NCBI GenBank assembly: GCA_021789215.1
Contig: JAJYJS010000005.1
Span: 54,151 to 118,150 of the forward strand
DNA from: Nitrospirota bacterium
GTDB lineage: Bacteria; Nitrospirota; Thermodesulfovibrionia; Thermodesulfovibrionales; JdFR-88
Length of the DNA: 64,000 nt
Direction of reading: 5' to 3'
The notes under the pieces were generated by a model. It was not told where the DNA came from and made no database searches. It worked only from the letters and a program-made list of their open reading frames with translations. The position numbers and the translations under genes were made by a program. Positions 20,355 to 29,119 of the stretch are shown piece after piece. Numbering within the stretch: position 1 is the stretch's first letter; the number at the start of each line of letters is the position of its first letter.

Positions 20355-21896
20355 ATGAAGAAGTTTTTTCTGATTTTTGCCGCAGTCCTTCTCCTTCTGC
20401 CCTTCAAGAGTTATGCACAGACTACTGAAGACGAGCTCAACCAGAAGATAAACTCTCTGGACCAGCAGCTCAAGGCCCTTCAGCAGCAGATGCAGGACCT
20501 CCAGAAGCAGAAGGAGGAAGCCGCCGCCGCACCGGCGCCCGCACCGGCCGAGGCGAAAAAGGCGGCCGATTGGCCTAACTGGTTAGAGATCGGGGGCGAC
20601 TACCGCTTCCGCGGGGATTACCTCAGGGGCACGATACCTGCGTACTATCAGTTCGACCCCACAAAAGGGACCGCAACTCAGGTTTCCGGGTTTGCGGTGA
20701 AAAACAACACGCTTTTCACGAACCGCTTCGGCCTGAACTTAAAGGCCAGGGCAACGGAAGACATCCAGGTGAAGGCCCGTCTTCTCATGTACAAGGTCTG
20801 GGGAGAAGAGAGCTCGACCCCTGTGACCAGCGACAGCTTCTTCACGGACAGGGCCGGGGTGTTCGACGGCACGATTACCCATGTGCCTGATGACAACGCC
20901 CTGAGGGTCGATTACGCCTATGCCACATGGAGCAACGTGGGCGGAGCGCCGGTATGGTTCTCCATAGGCAGGAGGCCGTCCACGGGCGGGTTGCCCAGCA
21001 ATATCAGAGAGTTCCGTGAAAAGCCCGGCACCGCCGGCATACCGAGCATCATGGTTGACTACGCGTTTGACGGGGCCACCCTGGGCGTTGCCCCGTACAT
21101 AGAGGCGCTCCCCGGCGCGTATGCCAAGATATGCTACGGCAAAGGCTACGATTCCGGCTTCAGGTCGGAAGCGAATTCGCTGCACGACACCCAGATGATC
21201 GGCGTCAACGTCGTCCCCTACGACACGGACAACCTCACCATCGAACTCCAGTGGAACAGGGCCATCGACATATTCGATTTCCCGCCCGATTTCGTAATAA
21301 CCAACCCCAATCTGATTAAGGCTTTCGGCACGAACACCTTTCAGCCGTCCGCAAATCTGGGTAATATAGACCAGTTCGGCGGCGTTGTAACGGGAAAGGT
21401 CCTGGAAAACCTGAACCTCTTTGCCTCGGCCGCGTTGAGCAAGACGCATCCGAATGGACACAGGTCCATGTTGGGCCCCGGGCTTCTTGACAATGCCGGG
21501 ACCACATCTCACACCGGCTACGGCCTTTATGTCGGCGGCCGCTATGACATGCCCTCAACCGGCACGATGATCGGCGCCGAGTACAACCACGGCTCCAAAA
21601 ACTGGATTACCTTCGCGCCCGCCGCAGACGACATGTGGACATCGAAGCTGGGCACAAGGGGCAATGTCTATGAAGGCTATGTGATCCAGGAGATAAAGAA
21701 GAGGCTCATCTCCAAAAACGGCCTGGCCTTCTTCAGGCTTGGCTACCAGTACTACACCTTCAATTACACGGGCTCCAACAGCTGGCTGGGTTCCTCTGTA
21801 AGCATGGACGACCTGAACAACCCGATGAACGCCCAGCTTTTTGCGCCTGTAAGGCATGCACAGGACATTTATCTTACGTTTGACGTCCGTTTCTAA
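20355..21896 (+). CDS. DUF3373-like outer-membrane porin with N-terminal coiled coil
   Basis: Signal peptide MKKFFLIFAAVLLLLPFKSYA; QQLKALQQQMQDLQKQ coiled coil; beta-barrel-like sequence ending ...DIYLTFDVRF. Confidence 0.75.
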   Translation: MKKFFLIFAAVLLLLPFKSYAQTTEDELNQKINSLDQQLKALQQQMQDLQKQKEEAAAAPAPAPAEAKKAADWPNWLEIGGDYRFRGDYLRGTIPAYYQFDPTKGTATQVSGFAVKNNTLFTNRFGLNLKARATEDIQVKARLLMYKVWGEESSTPVTSDSFFTDRAGVFDGTITHVPDDNALRVDYAYATWSNVGGAPVWFSIGRRPSTGGLPSNIREFREKPGTAGIPSIMVDYAFDGATLGVAPYIEALPGAYAKICYGKGYDSGFRSEANSLHDTQMIGVNVVPYDTDNLTIELQWNRAIDIFDFPPDFVITNPNLIKAFGTNTFQPSANLGNIDQFGGVVTGKVLENLNLFASAALSKTHPNGHRSMLGPGLLDNAGTTSHTGYGLYVGGRYDMPSTGTMIGAEYNHGSKNWITFAPAADDMWTSKLGTRGNVYEGYVIQEIKKRLISKNGLAFFRLGYQYYTFNYTGSNSWLGSSVSMDDLNNPMNAQLFAPVRHAQDIYLTFDVRF

Positions 21897-21927
21897 GCTA
21901 AAAAAAGGTTCCTAACCCTCTTAAACT

Positions 21928-21959
21928 GGAGGGTCTTGAAAAAAGACCCTCCTTTTTTT
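21928..21959 (+). terminator. Rho-independent terminator
   Basis: GGAGGGTCTTGAAAAAAGACCCTCC followed by TTTTTTT. Confidence 0.9.
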
Positions 21960-21995
21960 GGGGCCGAGAAACGGTGCTGAAAAACCGTTTTGGTT

Positions 21996-22080
21996 GTCAT
22001 TGCGAGCGAAGCGAAGCAATCTCATTTTTAAAAATCAGCAACTTATGAGATTGCTTCGTCGCTTTGCTCCTCGCAATGAC
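21996..22080. repeat. Imperfect inverted-repeat (MITE/REP-like) element
   Basis: Left arm GTCATTGCGAGCGAAGCGAAGCAATCTCAT, right arm ATGAGATTGCTTCGTCGCTTTGCTCCTCGCAATGAC. Confidence 0.75.
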
Positions 22081-22106
22081 TTAAAATGAGCTTTTCCAGC
22101 CCTGCC

Positions 22107-23294
22107 CTAATAAGTAAACGTCACTTTCTTTTTCAGGCTGTAAATCGGGATTTCCAGCTTGGCCCCGGGGTGGTCGTACTTGAGGGTTATGGATACGTCC
22201 ACCGTCTTGGTGCCTTCGGCAACGGGTATGGCCATGTGCTCCCTCTTTACCGCGAGAGGCTGGAGGGTTGTATCGGCAAACCTCTTTATCTGCCAGGCGC
22301 CGTACCTCATGTCGCCGTCCACGTCCAGGCCGTACTGGACGTATTCCTTCTGCTCGGAAAATATCTTGTTTCCCTTGTCATCCTTAGCGGTCACATCCAG
22401 GACCACTTTTGATGTCCAGGGTCAGCCGTCCGGCGTCCTGTGGCCGGATTTGTTGTAGATATCGGCTGTAACTATTATCCTCGGGACCCATTTTGTGCCC
22501 GTCAGGTGCTTGTACCCTGTCGCGTCCGCGGTAACCTCAATCCCTTCTTTAACAATATCGGCCACGTATGCGCCGGGGAACGTGTGCCCTCGGTTTTTCT
22601 CCTTCATATGGCAGTCCTGGCACGTCTGCTGGCCGCCATACGGGGTGTAGGTGTTCAGGTACGAGTCGTAAAGGGTGTTGCACATGATGAGGTCGCTGTC
22701 CGGCGGGTTGTAGATGCCGTGGCACTGCCCGCAGAAGACGGACTCCTTTATTATGTTGGACTTCATGGTCTTGTGCGGCGCGCTCACTTCAGCGGGGCCG
22801 TACATGGCGTCTTTTTCCGGCACGCCGAGCGATGCTATGGCGGGCCTGTTTACGATGGTGTTATGGCAGATTACGCAGCCCACATTGAGCTTTTCAAGCT
22901 CCTTTTTTGCGGCCGCCTTTTTGGCCTCGTCCTTTTCGTCAACAGCCGCTACGATTAACTTGCCGATCTTAACCGCAAGCTCGTCGGAGGCTTGGGAGAG
23001 CTGCGGGGCGTGGCAGTGGAAGCACTTCATGAGGTCTTTCTTGTTGATGGGCCTGTCCCATTCCTTCTGTATGCCGACCGCAACGAAATTCCTTATGCCG
23101 CCCAGGGAATGAATCGTTGACTGCGAGTGATAGGACTTCTTCCACTCGTCGTAAATCTTCGCATGGCAGCCCTTGCAGGTTTCATCACTGTAGGCCTTGG
23201 CGAGGTCGTCTATGGTGTTGAACTCCGCATTGGCGGCCAAAGGCAAGGCGAAAATAAAGGCCGCTATTAAAAAAAACGTTGCCAAGTACCGCAT
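22107..23294 (-). CDS. Penta-heme c-type cytochrome with in-frame TGA, candidate selenocysteine (395 aa by read-through)
   Basis: Supplied ORFs 22422..23294 and 22107..22406 are in the same frame, separated by TGA (22424-22422) plus 5 codons; joined reading ...NKSGHRTPDG-U-PWTSKVVLDVTAKDDKGNK.... Five CXXCH motifs (CKGCH, CFHCH, CVICH, CGQCH, CQDCH) and a signal peptide. Confidence 0.75.
22393..22421 (-). promoter_or_regulatory. Candidate bacterial SECIS hairpin immediately 3' of the in-frame UGA
   Basis: mRNA UGA-C-CCUGGAC-AUCAAAAGUG-GUCCUGG: 6 bp plus one U/U mismatch, apical loop containing GU; G of that GU is 16 nt after the UGA. Confidence 0.55.
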
Positions 23295-23621
23295 GTTTCC
23301 CCTCCTCTGCTGGTTTATGCCGCTATTTGAAAGGAAAAAACATCCCGGACCACTAATCGCCCCCTTTCATAAAGTAGTAAACAGGACACGAATGCATCTA
23401 AAAATAGAATTATTAGAAAAATTGCAGTTAGTCAATAGCATTATTGATCCAGCATAATTAATGTCCTGAATTCCCTCACCCTCCGCTTCGCTCCTCCCTT
23501 TCCCATCGGGGTGAGGGGAATTGAGCTGATAGGGCATTACTTATACAACATCTTTCATTAGTTGCGGGCAGGCGGGGGACTTCCATTTTTCCCGGTGCCG
23601 TTTATATAATACTTGTGCCAA

Positions 23622-24101
23622 ATGAAAGTTGGTTTTAATACAAATGTACCCTTCAAGGGTAAGATGTACCACGTCCAAACAGAGGATTGCGGCCTTAAAA
23701 ACCCCGTTGTTCTTACGCTGCTTTATCATCAGGGCGCAATACTTGCCTCAAGGAAGACAGATTACAGCCCGCTTATCGGCAAGCCGGATTTTGATGAAAA
23801 AATAGAAGAATTGATGAAAATCCAGCACAAGATAGTGATGAAGGAGCTTATCGCGGGCAAACATACCGTGGAGGAGGCCCCCCGGGAAGAAAAAACCCTC
23901 CAGCCCCCCCAGCAGGAAACAGTACCGGCCCAGGGACAGGCCCCGGCCCCGGAGTCCGGAAAAGAAGACGCACCTCCGGATAAAGAAAAAAAAGGGCTTT
24001 TTCCCCAGTCCTCCGGGCCTGAAAAGAGGCAGATAAACAACAGTCTGGACGACATCCTTCTGGACTACATTATCAAAAGGCATAAAGATGATACATTTTG
24101 A
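23622..24101 (+). CDS. Conserved-looking hypothetical protein with Pro/Ala-rich C-terminal region
   Basis: MKVGFNTNVPFKGKMYHVQTEDCGLKNPVVLTLLYHQGAILASRKTDY; ORF track starts at 23613; 14-nt overlap with ftsE. Confidence 0.6.
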   Translation: MKVGFNTNVPFKGKMYHVQTEDCGLKNPVVLTLLYHQGAILASRKTDYSPLIGKPDFDEKIEELMKIQHKIVMKELIAGKHTVEEAPREEKTLQPPQQETVPAQGQAPAPESGKEDAPPDKEKKGLFPQSSGPEKRQINNSLDDILLDYIIKRHKDDTF

Positions 24102-24750
24102 AGGCGTATCCAAGGTTTACGAAGGCCAGACCGCTCTGGCCAACGCGACATTCTCCGTGGAGCGCGGGGAGATGCTGTTCATCACAGGCCCGAGCGGGGC
24201 GGGGAAAAGCACCCTGCTGAAACTGATATATCACGCGGTGGCGCCGGAGGAAGGCTCCATAACAATCAACGGGCAGAGGACCGATTCCATGAGGGCCAGG
24301 CACATACCGGCCCTGAGGAGGAACATCGGGGTGGTCTTTCAGGACTTCAGGCTGCTCTCGGGAAGGACCATCTATGAAAACGTGGCCCTGGCCATGAGGA
24401 TACGGGATGCCGCCGAGGCCCAGGTCAAGGCCCAGGTCATGGAGACGCTGAAGATGGTCGGGCTGAGGCACAAGGCGGACGCCTACCCGGACGCGCTTTC
24501 GGGCGGCGAGCAGCAGAGGGTGGTGATAGCCAGGGCGATCGTGGCCGACCCCATTATAGTGCTCGCCGACGAGCCCACGGGCAACCTGGATCCGGTCACC
24601 GCGGCGGGCATAATGCGGATATTCAAGGACATCAACTCAAGGGGCACCACCATAGTGATAGCGACACATAACAAAGACCTTTACGCCAACACGGGCAGAA
24701 GGGTCTTGAGGCTCGATTCGGGCGCCATCGCCGGGGAGGACAGGGGATGA
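24088..24750 (+). CDS. ftsE: Cell division ATP-binding protein FtsE
   Basis: GPSGAGKSTLLKLIYH, ALSGGEQQRVVIARAIV, LADEPTGNLDP; followed by ftsX. Confidence 0.93.
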   Translation: MIHFEGVSKVYEGQTALANATFSVERGEMLFITGPSGAGKSTLLKLIYHAVAPEEGSITINGQRTDSMRARHIPALRRNIGVVFQDFRLLSGRTIYENVALAMRIRDAAEAQVKAQVMETLKMVGLRHKADAYPDALSGGEQQRVVIARAIVADPIIVLADEPTGNLDPVTAAGIMRIFKDINSRGTTIVIATHNKDLYANTGRRVLRLDSGAIAGEDRG

Positions 24751-25619
24751 CCCCTTACCATTTCAAAAGCGCACTGGCAGGGCTCTGGAAGGAAAAATGG
24801 ATAAACCTTTTAAGCACCCTGAGCATAGCCGTGGGGCTTTTTATAACCACGGTGGGCCTGCTTGTGGTCTATAACGTGAACTCCATCGCGCAGAAACTGC
24901 CGGACAAGTTCTCCATAACCGTTTACCTTAAAGACGGCATAAGCCAGGCTGACACCCAAAGGCTCCAGAACACCATACGCTCCAATGAATACGTCCGGAA
25001 GATATCGTATATCTCAAAGGAGGACGCCCTCAGGGACTTGAAGGACTCGCTAAAGGATTCCGCTTACGTGCTCGAGGGCATAGACAACAACCCCCTGCCC
25101 GCCTCCTTCAGCATAAAACTCAGGAAGGACTATGTGGACCCCGCGAAGGTAAAACGTTTCGCGGGCCAGATAAAGGCCATGAGGGGGGTTGACGACATCC
25201 AGTACGGCGAGCAGTTCCTGAGCTCGATACAGTCGATCATGTCCGGGGCCAGGCTGGCCGGATTATTGTTCCTGGGGGCGCTGCTCGTGGGAGTGCTGTT
25301 TGTGTGCTACAGCACCGTGAAGATACTGTTCTACAGGAAGGCCGACGAGGTCGAGACATTGAAACTCCTCGGGGCCACGGGCTGGTTCATCAGGATGCCT
25401 TTCCTGCTCGAAGGCTCTCTTATGGGGTTTTTTGGCGGTCTGGCGGCATTTCTGGCGGGTTACGGGGTTTTCGACGTCTTTCTGGCCGGGTTCTCCTCCT
25501 CGGTGCCTGCCATCGGCTATTTCCTCGTCCCCTCCGCGCTGCTTCTGTCCCTGCCCGCGGCGGGGCTCTTCATAGGCTTTTCCGGGGCGCTGATAGCCCT
25601 GGGCAGAATCCGGTCCTGA
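24747..25619 (+). CDS. ftsX: Cell division protein FtsX (permease)
   Basis: 290 aa; NLLSTLSIAVGLFITTVGLLVVYNV; adjacent to ftsE. Confidence 0.92.
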   Translation: MTPYHFKSALAGLWKEKWINLLSTLSIAVGLFITTVGLLVVYNVNSIAQKLPDKFSITVYLKDGISQADTQRLQNTIRSNEYVRKISYISKEDALRDLKDSLKDSAYVLEGIDNNPLPASFSIKLRKDYVDPAKVKRFAGQIKAMRGVDDIQYGEQFLSSIQSIMSGARLAGLLFLGALLVGVLFVCYSTVKILFYRKADEVETLKLLGATGWFIRMPFLLEGSLMGFFGGLAAFLAGYGVFDVFLAGFSSSVPAIGYFLVPSALLLSLPAAGLFIGFSGALIALGRIRS

Positions 25620-25620
25620 G

Positions 25621-26769
25621 ATGGGTTTTTCTGGTCCTGTCTGCAAAAAACTTTTTTGCGCCCTGGCACTGCTTGTTGTCCTGTTTCCGGCCAGGGGCTC
25701 CGGCGCTGAAGACGTAAAGCAGCGATACAAAAAAATCCAGAACGAGATAAAACAACACCAGCAAAACCTGGAGAGGGCCAGGAGGAAGGAAACATCCATT
25801 CTGGGCGAGCTTCAGGATATGGACAAATCACTCTCCGGGCTTGAAAAAGAACTTTCGGCAAACAGGCTGAAACTGAACGGCACGAACGCCAGGATCAGCC
25901 AGACTAAGACGGAGATGGCCGGGATAGGGCAAAAGCTGAACCGGCACCAGGACTGGCTGAAAAGCAAGCTCAAGGCGATGCAGAGGCAGGGGCGGGGAGG
26001 AGACCTGGTGATGCTGCTCGGGTCCGGCGACATGTCCGACTTCATGCGGAGGTGGCATTACCTCCAGATACTTGCCGTCAAGGAAAAAGAAGCGTTCGAG
26101 ACCTACAAGGGCGCACTGGCCCAGCTCAGGGAAAAACAGGCCGAACTGGACAGCCTGAACTCCAGGCTCAAGGTGCAGGAGGCCCGGACGGCAAAGGCCG
26201 AAGAGAACCTTAACGCCAAGCGGGCAGAAAAAAACAACCTCCTGGCCTCCGTCCGGAGCGAAAAAGCGAGCCACAGCAAGATGATAGAGGAACTGAGGCA
26301 GGCATCGGAGCGGCTGTTGCAGATAATAAAGCGCTCGGAGGAAGGGGGCTACAAAGGCAAGGGCTTCAGGGCGCTTAAAGGCAGACTCTCATGGCCTGTA
26401 AACGGCGTGATAGTCTACGGCTACGGCAGGGGCACCGACCCCCGGTTCAATACCCCGCTTTTCAGGAACGGCGTCTACATAAAGACAGCCCCCAATGCCC
26501 AGGCCAGGGCGGTCTGCGACGGCAAGGTGGTCTATGCGGACTGGTTCAAGGGCTACGGGCAGCTCGTCATAATCAACCACGGCAGCGGTTATCATACCCT
26601 TTACGCCAACCTCAATGAGATTTTTTTGAAAGTTGGGGATATAATAGAAAATGGAGCAGCTGTAGGAAGGGTCGGCGAATCGTCCATGATAAACGCGCCA
26701 ACCCTTTACTTCGAGGTGAGATACAAGGGGAAACCCCTGAATCCCATGCAGTGGCTGGGAAGAAGATAA
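25621..26769 (+). CDS. EnvC-like murein hydrolase activator (coiled coil plus M23 domain)
   Basis: Coiled-coil N-terminus; GRLSWPVNGVIVYGYGRG...GYGQLVIINHGSGYHTLYANL...TLYFEVRYKGKPLNPMQWL. Confidence 0.9.
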   Translation: MGFSGPVCKKLFCALALLVVLFPARGSGAEDVKQRYKKIQNEIKQHQQNLERARRKETSILGELQDMDKSLSGLEKELSANRLKLNGTNARISQTKTEMAGIGQKLNRHQDWLKSKLKAMQRQGRGGDLVMLLGSGDMSDFMRRWHYLQILAVKEKEAFETYKGALAQLREKQAELDSLNSRLKVQEARTAKAEENLNAKRAEKNNLLASVRSEKASHSKMIEELRQASERLLQIIKRSEEGGYKGKGFRALKGRLSWPVNGVIVYGYGRGTDPRFNTPLFRNGVYIKTAPNAQARAVCDGKVVYADWFKGYGQLVIINHGSGYHTLYANLNEIFLKVGDIIENGAAVGRVGESSMINAPTLYFEVRYKGKPLNPMQWLGRR

Positions 26770-26852
26770 AATAGACCTGAAAAGAAAATTCCAACAAAAA
26801 AAGGCCCCGGCCCTTACGGAAGCCGGGATTCAAACCGGAGGACCTGAAAAAG

Positions 26853-28190
26853 ATGCCCCTTAATTTCAGAAAAAAGAAGATCTGGATAGCAGTCCTGTTC
26901 CTGAGCGTCGTGTTGTCAATAGCCCTGATAGACGTCTGGTCTTACAAGGACGTGAGCGCTGACGAGGACTATTCCGAGCTGAAGGTATTCACCGAGGTCC
27001 TTTCGGTCGTGAAAAACAATTATGTGGAAAACGTAAGCACGAAAGACCTCGTTTACGCCGCGATAAAGGGAATGCTCAACTCCCTGGACCCGCACTCCGG
27101 CTTCATGGCTCCTGACGATTACAAGGAAATGCAGGTGGACACCAAGGGAGAGTTCGGCGGGCTGGGCATCCAGATAGGGATGAAGGACGACATACTTACC
27201 GTCATATCGCCCATCGAGGACACCCCGGCGTTCAAGGCCGGGATAAAGGCCGGGGACAAGATTCTGAAGATAAACGGCGAGAGCACGAAGGGCATGCAGC
27301 TCTTCGATGCGGTGAAGAAGATGCGCGGCCCCAAGGGGACGCCCGTCACCCTGAGCATCTACCGCGAGGGCTTCAAGGAACCCAGGGATTTCACGGTAGT
27401 AAGGGACGTCATAACCATAAAGAGCGTCAAATACAAGATGCTGGACAAGGAAGACGGCATCGGGTACATAAAGCTCACGCAGTTCCAGGAGAAATCCGCC
27501 GACGAGATGGCGGCCGCCCTCAAGGACCTGCACAAGCAGGGGCTCCGCTCGCTCATCCTCGACCTGAGGAACAACCCCGGCGGGCTCCTTAACAGCGCGG
27601 TGGACATCTCAAGCCAGTTCCTGCCCGCGGGCAAGCTGGTTGTTTACATCAAGGGCAGGACAGGCGGCAAGACGGAATACCGCACCTTCGGCCAGTATCC
27701 CACATACGACACCATCCCGATGATAGTGCTGGTGAACGAAGGCAGCGCAAGCGCATCGGAAATCGTATCGGGCGCACTCAAGGACTGGCAGCGGGCCGTG
27801 ATACTTGGGACCCAGACCTTCGGAAAGGGTTCCGTCCAGACCGTAATACCCTTGAGCGACGGCTCCGGGCTGAGGCTTACGACGGCAAGATACTACACGC
27901 CCAAAGGCATTTCCATACAGAACACCGGCATAAAACCCGATATAGAGGTGAAGCTGGCCCTTTACACAAAAGACGGCAAGCCGGTAAAAGAGCATCCCAT
28001 ACTGAGGGAAAGGGACCTTAAGAACCATCTCGACGCGGCCTCTCAGAAGGGCAAGAGTGAAAAGCTGGATGAGGAAACCGAGGCCATCCCGTTCACGGAA
28101 TTGAAAGAGGCGGACGACAACCAGCTCCAGAGGGCGGAAGACATCCTCAAGACCTGGGATGTGTTCAAAAAGCTCCCGAAGGCGTCATAG
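26853..28190 (+). CDS. ctpA: C-terminal processing protease (S41, PDZ)
   Basis: PDZ GGLGIQIGMKDDILTVISPIEDTPAFKAGIKAGDKI; NEGSASASEIVSGALKDWQRAVILGTQTFGKGSVQT. Confidence 0.95.
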   Translation: MPLNFRKKKIWIAVLFLSVVLSIALIDVWSYKDVSADEDYSELKVFTEVLSVVKNNYVENVSTKDLVYAAIKGMLNSLDPHSGFMAPDDYKEMQVDTKGEFGGLGIQIGMKDDILTVISPIEDTPAFKAGIKAGDKILKINGESTKGMQLFDAVKKMRGPKGTPVTLSIYREGFKEPRDFTVVRDVITIKSVKYKMLDKEDGIGYIKLTQFQEKSADEMAAALKDLHKQGLRSLILDLRNNPGGLLNSAVDISSQFLPAGKLVVYIKGRTGGKTEYRTFGQYPTYDTIPMIVLVNEGSASASEIVSGALKDWQRAVILGTQTFGKGSVQTVIPLSDGSGLRLTTARYYTPKGISIQNTGIKPDIEVKLALYTKDGKPVKEHPILRERDLKNHLDAASQKGKSEKLDEETEAIPFTELKEADDNQLQRAEDILKTWDVFKKLPKAS

Positions 28191-28208
28191 CCTCCGGGAG
28201 CCAGAGAG

Positions 28209-28907
28209 ATGTCCCGGATAATCTTCGACATAGAGACGGCAGGGCGCGACTTCGACTCCCTTGAGCCTCAGATGCAGGAGTATTTCCTCCGGTTCGCGGA
28301 GACGGACGAGGACGTCGCGGCGGTCAGGGACAGCCTCTCCTTCTATCCGCTTACGGGCGAGATAGTGGCCATCGGGATGCTGAACCCGGACAGCGGGAAG
28401 GGCGCGGTCTATTTCCAGGCCCCGCTTGAGGAGCCCATGCTCCCCTTCGAGGAAGACGGCATGCGCTACGAGTCCGGCACCGAGAAGGAGATAATAGAGA
28501 AGTTCTGGCAGACGATTAAAAGCTACGACCAGTTCATAACGTTTAACGGCAGGTGCTTCGATTGCCCCTACATACTGGTCAGGGGAGCCCTGCACAAGGT
28601 GCGCCCCACGCGCGAGCTGATGCCTAACCGCTACGGGGTTGCCCATATCGACCTTCTCGACCAGCTGACTTTTTTCGGCGCGACGCGCAGGCGCTTCAGC
28701 CTCGATATGTGGTGCCGCTTCCTTGGCATCAGGAGCCCCAAGGAAGAGACGACCGGGCATGAGGTAAAGGAACTCTTCAAGGCCGGCAAATACCTCGAAA
28801 TAGCCCGGTACTGCGCCGGGGACATCCGGGCGACAAAGGAAGTGCTGGACTACTGGGACAAATATATGCGGTTCAGCCCGCAGGAAAGAAAAAATAATGC
28901 CTGCTGA
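28209..28907 (+). CDS. Predicted 3'-5' exonuclease (RNase H-like / DNA polB exo2 type)
   Basis: IIFDIETAGRDFDSL; FITFNGRCFDCPYILVRG; DLLDQLTFFGATRRRFSLDMWCRFLGI. Confidence 0.8.
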   Translation: MSRIIFDIETAGRDFDSLEPQMQEYFLRFAETDEDVAAVRDSLSFYPLTGEIVAIGMLNPDSGKGAVYFQAPLEEPMLPFEEDGMRYESGTEKEIIEKFWQTIKSYDQFITFNGRCFDCPYILVRGALHKVRPTRELMPNRYGVAHIDLLDQLTFFGATRRRFSLDMWCRFLGIRSPKEETTGHEVKELFKAGKYLEIARYCAGDIRATKEVLDYWDKYMRFSPQERKNNAC

Positions 28908-28927
28908 AAGGGGAAAACAGTTTTTTC

Positions 28928-29119
28928 ATGTGCGAGCTTAATGCGTTTGTAGTGGGGCCCGGCAAGGAGGAGCTTTTCCTTGAAAGCGTGGACATAATAA
29001 GGCCCGAGGACGGCAGCGTTTACCTGAGGAGCCTCTTCGGCGAGGAAAAGCGTTTCGAGGGCAGGATAAAAGAGATACAGGCGATAAAACGGAAGATCCT
29101 GCTTGAATGCCCAAAGTAA
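28928..29119 (+). CDS. CooT-family small putative nickel-binding protein
   Basis: 63 aa MCELNAFVVGPGKEELFLESVDIIRPEDGSVYLRSLFGEEKRFEGRIKEIQAIKRKILLECPK; begins M-C-E as in the CooT family. Confidence 0.75.
   Translation: MCELNAFVVGPGKEELFLESVDIIRPEDGSVYLRSLFGEEKRFEGRIKEIQAIKRKILLECPK

Noticed and set aside
22107-22406. Separate 99-aa protein starting at GTG 22406
   Set aside because: It is exactly in frame with the cytochrome ORF after one TGA and lacks its own RBS-like signal; more likely the C-terminal part of one gene.
23197-23457. 86-aa plus ORF antisense to the cytochrome signal peptide
   Set aside because: Overlaps the cytochrome start and non-coding sequence; no recognisable domain.
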